From positions 1 to 64,000 of the forward strand of contig JBBPEB010000009.1 of assembly GCA_039096225.1 (NCBI GenBank): a DNA stretch of 64,000 nt. The letters run 5' to 3'. The stretch comes from Blastocystis sp. Blastoise. Its lineage: Eukaryota > Sar > Bigyra > Opalinata > Blastocystidae. A program made the position numbers and the translations under genes. The notes under the pieces are model-generated. The model saw only the letters and a list, made by a program, of their open reading frames with translations, had not been told where the DNA came from and did not search any database. Shown piece by piece: positions 44,232 to 64,000 of the stretch (positions within the stretch are counted from its first letter, which is position 1; each line of letters begins with the position of its first letter).

Positions 44232-44743
44232 GATGAACATTAGCTTTTATTATCAAAACTTATTTACCTATTTTTTTTATATATTCTTTTCTTTATTTCT
44301 ATTGTATACATATTTTTTGAATTAAGAGAACTATAAATATTTTTTTCTCTATATATGTATAAACTTATTTCATCTATCGATTATTCCAAAAACATTTTGA
44401 TAATGGATCTCTTTTTTTATTATTTTCTCTTTTATCTTATTAATAAATTGTATTTATTATAACAAAGATTTACCCGTAATTGAATATTATTATTCTATAT
44501 GCTATTTTCTGTTTTTTGTTAGGTTTTTATTATGATTTCATTATAATTTAAAAAATCACAGTTCTTTCAAAAAATACAGTTTAAACTCTAAAATAAACGT
44601 GTTTATTTTTATTTTAAATAATATTTTTTAATTACAATTTTTATAACTAAAAGATCATTTTTATTCATGTATAACTATCTCTCTATTTAATGAACTATAG
44701 TTTATTGATTATTTTCTATTTTTTATTGATTTATGTATATAGA
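44232..44743. other. intergenic spacer
   Basis: T-rich spacer between two plus-strand genes. A GTATATAG directly before the ATG at 44744 could be the end of a 5' UTR intron. Nothing else seen. Confidence 0.5.
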
Positions 44744-45454
44744 ATGAGTGATGATGAAAATAAAGATATAAGTGAAATAAATTCTGAGACTCCACGTGAA
44801 ACGAGTGATTCTCCAAAAAATGAAGCAAGACAATTAAAAATCATTAAATGTTCTAAGTGTTTCAAACATAGAACAAGTTTAAAGTGTCCGGAGAAGGCTT
44901 GTATACATTGCTGCACTTTACAACCCTGTCCATATCATGAAGCACGAAAAAGAATATATAATCGTCAGTTTGGAAAACAGTTTAAATTATGTAAAATAGA
45001 AACATATCCTTTGAAAGTTTCTTCTCCAAAGAAATTTATGTATTTTTTTTTATTCTTTTTTTAATATTTTTATTCTTTTTTAAATTATTTATATATATAT
45101 TTTTAATATCTTTATTATTTATAAAGTAGAAATAAGCCAAAATCTCCATCTGCTGATACAAAAACAAATTTTTCAAAAGAAGAATATAAAAATAAATGCA
45201 TAGAATTAATGAAATATGAATCTATTAAAGATACAAATAAAAGAATTCCTGTATCTGCTGATCAATTCAAAGAAGACTCTTTTCAATATATTGGAGATAC
45301 AGTAACCATTTTTTCTATTCATGAATTCTTTGGATCAAATTATTCTAAACTTGTAAAGAATAAAATCAAAAAGAATTATCATTCTATTTCTATAAAAAAA
45401 GTCGATAAACTAGCTCGATGGAATTCTATCAAAGAAAATCTATTGCATATATAG
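44744..45454 (+). CDS. Cys-rich putative zinc-binding protein, unknown
   Basis: Two exons (44744-45039, 45127-45454) give 207 residues. An acidic N-terminus (MSDDENKDISEINSE) precedes a compact Cys cluster, CSKCFKHRTSLKCPEKAC then IHCCTLQPCPYH, with spacing C-x2-C-x8-C-x4-C-x2-CC-x4-C-x2-H. That could bind one or two zinc ions. The rest is Lys-rich and polar, so a nucleic-acid- or ribosome-associated role is possible, but I do not recognise the family. An upstream in-frame ATG would add a hydrophobic leader that ends at a GTATATAG splice-like site, so 44744 was preferred. Confidence 0.62.
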
Positions 45455-46023
45455 TATTTTTTTATTCGTATATATTATATATTTTTTGTAACATAGATTT
45501 CAATTTTATTAATATAAAATATATCTTTTATTTTTATGTTGTGTTTTTTTCTTATGCTTGTCATTCATTCAAAACTCAAATCATTACATATATATTCATT
45601 TAAATACAAAAAAAAAATATCTTATTGTGATATTCATATGCTAAAAAATATAAAATATATTTTTATCTGAATAATTTTAAGAACAAAACAAAATTAGAAA
45701 AAAACACCAGAATTTATTGACATTTATTTTCATTTTTAAAAATTTTTCATTTATTTTTCTTCAGTAAGATTACAATACAAATTCATTTTACTTATTAATA
45801 TTAATCTTTAGATCTTCTTAGTATCTAGATCACGTATACCACAACTTCATACAAGAAAAATATATCAAAATTGTATGTATTTTTTCTATTCATTAAAAAT
45901 CCATATAAAAGTGTATTTAAAATATTAAGATATATCTGTGAATAGTTTCTAAGTAATAATCATTTCTTTAGATAAAAGAGCCTTTCATTTTGTAAACATT
46001 TCCTTTAAGATTCATTGCTTCTT
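45455..46023. other. intergenic spacer
   Basis: AT-rich region before the remodeller gene, presumably with its promoter. No gene or RNA is recognisable. Confidence 0.55.
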
Positions 46024-58911
<12,888 letters not shown>

Positions 58912-59443
58912 ATTAGTTAACACTCAAACAACTATATACTATGCTCTTTCCTATAAATATAATCAAATTTTCTTCTTCTTCTCTTTTTTCAACAATTAAA
59001 TAATGATACTAACATATATATATCTGTAAAACATTGAATAACGGTGGGAACAATAAAAAATGTTTTAAATCATAATATTTTTTTATAATATTATTATATA
59101 TTATAAATATATTCTATAGTTATATATATTCTGTTCCACTTTTCCTATGTATCCATTTTTGTTTTTATCTTTTAATATATTATATGGTGATTAATTTGTT
59201 AGCTCTATACATTTTTAGTTTATTATATATACATTTGCTTCCTGAAAATATACAACTATGATTTTAAATAATAATTTTATGTTTAACATACTCATTTTTA
59301 TTTAAAATCGTTAATTAATGAAATACAACAACAAGTTAACTATGAAAATAACATAAATTTGAACAATACATATATTTAAGAAAAACAACATATATACAGG
59401 TAAAATTATAAAAAATAACTAGAGAAACCACATAAAAAGAATA
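58912..59443. other. convergent intergenic region
   Basis: 3' regions of the remodeller gene (+) and DIS3 (-). AT-rich, with nothing else recognisable. Confidence 0.6.
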
Positions 59444-63477
<4,034 letters not shown>

Positions 63478-64000
63478 AGTACCTAGAAAAACAAATTTGT
63501 GATAATCCAAGATAATTATAATGTTGCAACATACTCAAAATACTAATAAATAATTATAATCTGAGTATTATGATAATTAAAAAATTATAAAGAAAAACAG
63601 CCCACACTCTGGTTTTCATATTATCGTGGGAATATATCGAATTCCGGTCACATTATTAAATTTTCAAATATTTTATATTTTTTTTATTTAATTGGGATAA
63701 TATAGTATAATTGTTACTGTAAAGTGTTATGTTGTTTTCTAAATTATAATTGTATTTATGTAGTTGTGTTTTAACTGAATAAATAGTATATTTTCCTAAG
63801 ATTCCTATCAACTATTGTTATTATTGGCAAAATTTTACTATAAAATACTCTTTAATTACTTACTCATTTCATATAAGATAAAAAGAGTAAGTCGATAAGT
63901 GATGAAATGTAAAACAAAAAATATTGATGTTTTTCTTTTATGATTTAAAATTCATTATAACGTTTATTATTAAAAACAAATATTAAAAACAAAATCAGAG
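63478..64000. other. upstream region of DIS3
   Basis: AT-rich flank with a short block of higher G+C at about 63600-63655. It probably holds the DIS3 promoter. No gene identified up to the window end. Confidence 0.55.

Overview
This is nuclear DNA from a very AT-rich, intron-dense eukaryotic microbe. It carries spliced genes, eukaryote-only proteins (nuclear-pore RAE1, exosome DIS3, a CHD remodeller, tRNA-splicing endonuclease, PRA1, mannose-6-phosphate-receptor-homology and Golgi glycosyltransferase genes) and the standard genetic code. Two proteins with four Cx9C motifs point to a mitochondrion or related organelle. Coding poly-Asn/poly-Ser runs and introns made of TA and TTA/TAA microsatellites suggest a protist or an AT-rich lower fungus. 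I cannot name the lineage from sequence alone.

I rebuilt 19 genes exon by exon. The window has about 128 introns, nearly all of the form GTATAT...TATATAG, and the reading phase was checked across every junction. Left part: a type II membrane glycosyltransferase-like gene (373-2501, -); a USP53/54-like deubiquitinase with a poly-Asn tail (3236-6336, -); a 2016-residue type I surface protein built of three ~500-residue super-repeats (7220-14577, +); a BTB-LRR protein with 17 exons (15732-19653, -); a four-Cx9C protein (20190-20519, -); a BTB-TLDc protein (20737-22909, +); a GT31 glycosyltransferase (23366-25100, +); and a second BTB-LRR protein (25783-27248, -).

Middle: RAE1 (27535-29783, +); tRNA-splicing endonuclease SEN34 (30316-31923, +); a small membrane protein (32470-33019, -); a SETD3-like methyltransferase (33307-36902, +); an MRH/EGF type I membrane protein (37566-39204, +); a second BTB-TLDc protein (39530-41517, -); a PRA1 protein (42050-43403, -); an NDUFA8-like four-Cx9C protein (43780-44231, +); and a Cys-rich putative zinc protein (44744-45454, +).

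Right part: a 3321-residue remodeller (46024-58911, +) joining an N-terminal PDZ domain, two chromodomains about 1,150 residues apart, a SNF2 motor, a PHD and an extended PHD; then the exosome nuclease DIS3/RRP44 (59444-63477, -).

There is no operon-like logic. Genes fall on both strands with short AT-rich spacers. Shared themes are RNA processing and export (SEN34, DIS3, RAE1), secretory-pathway glycoprotein biology (two glycosyltransferases, MRH receptor, PRA1, surface protein), and a local BTB family in two flavours. The points most worth a second look are the PDZ-CHD-PHD architecture, the super-repeat surface protein with asymmetric introns, the one-repeat-per-exon LRR gene, and three exon junctions that lack a canonical GT or AG.
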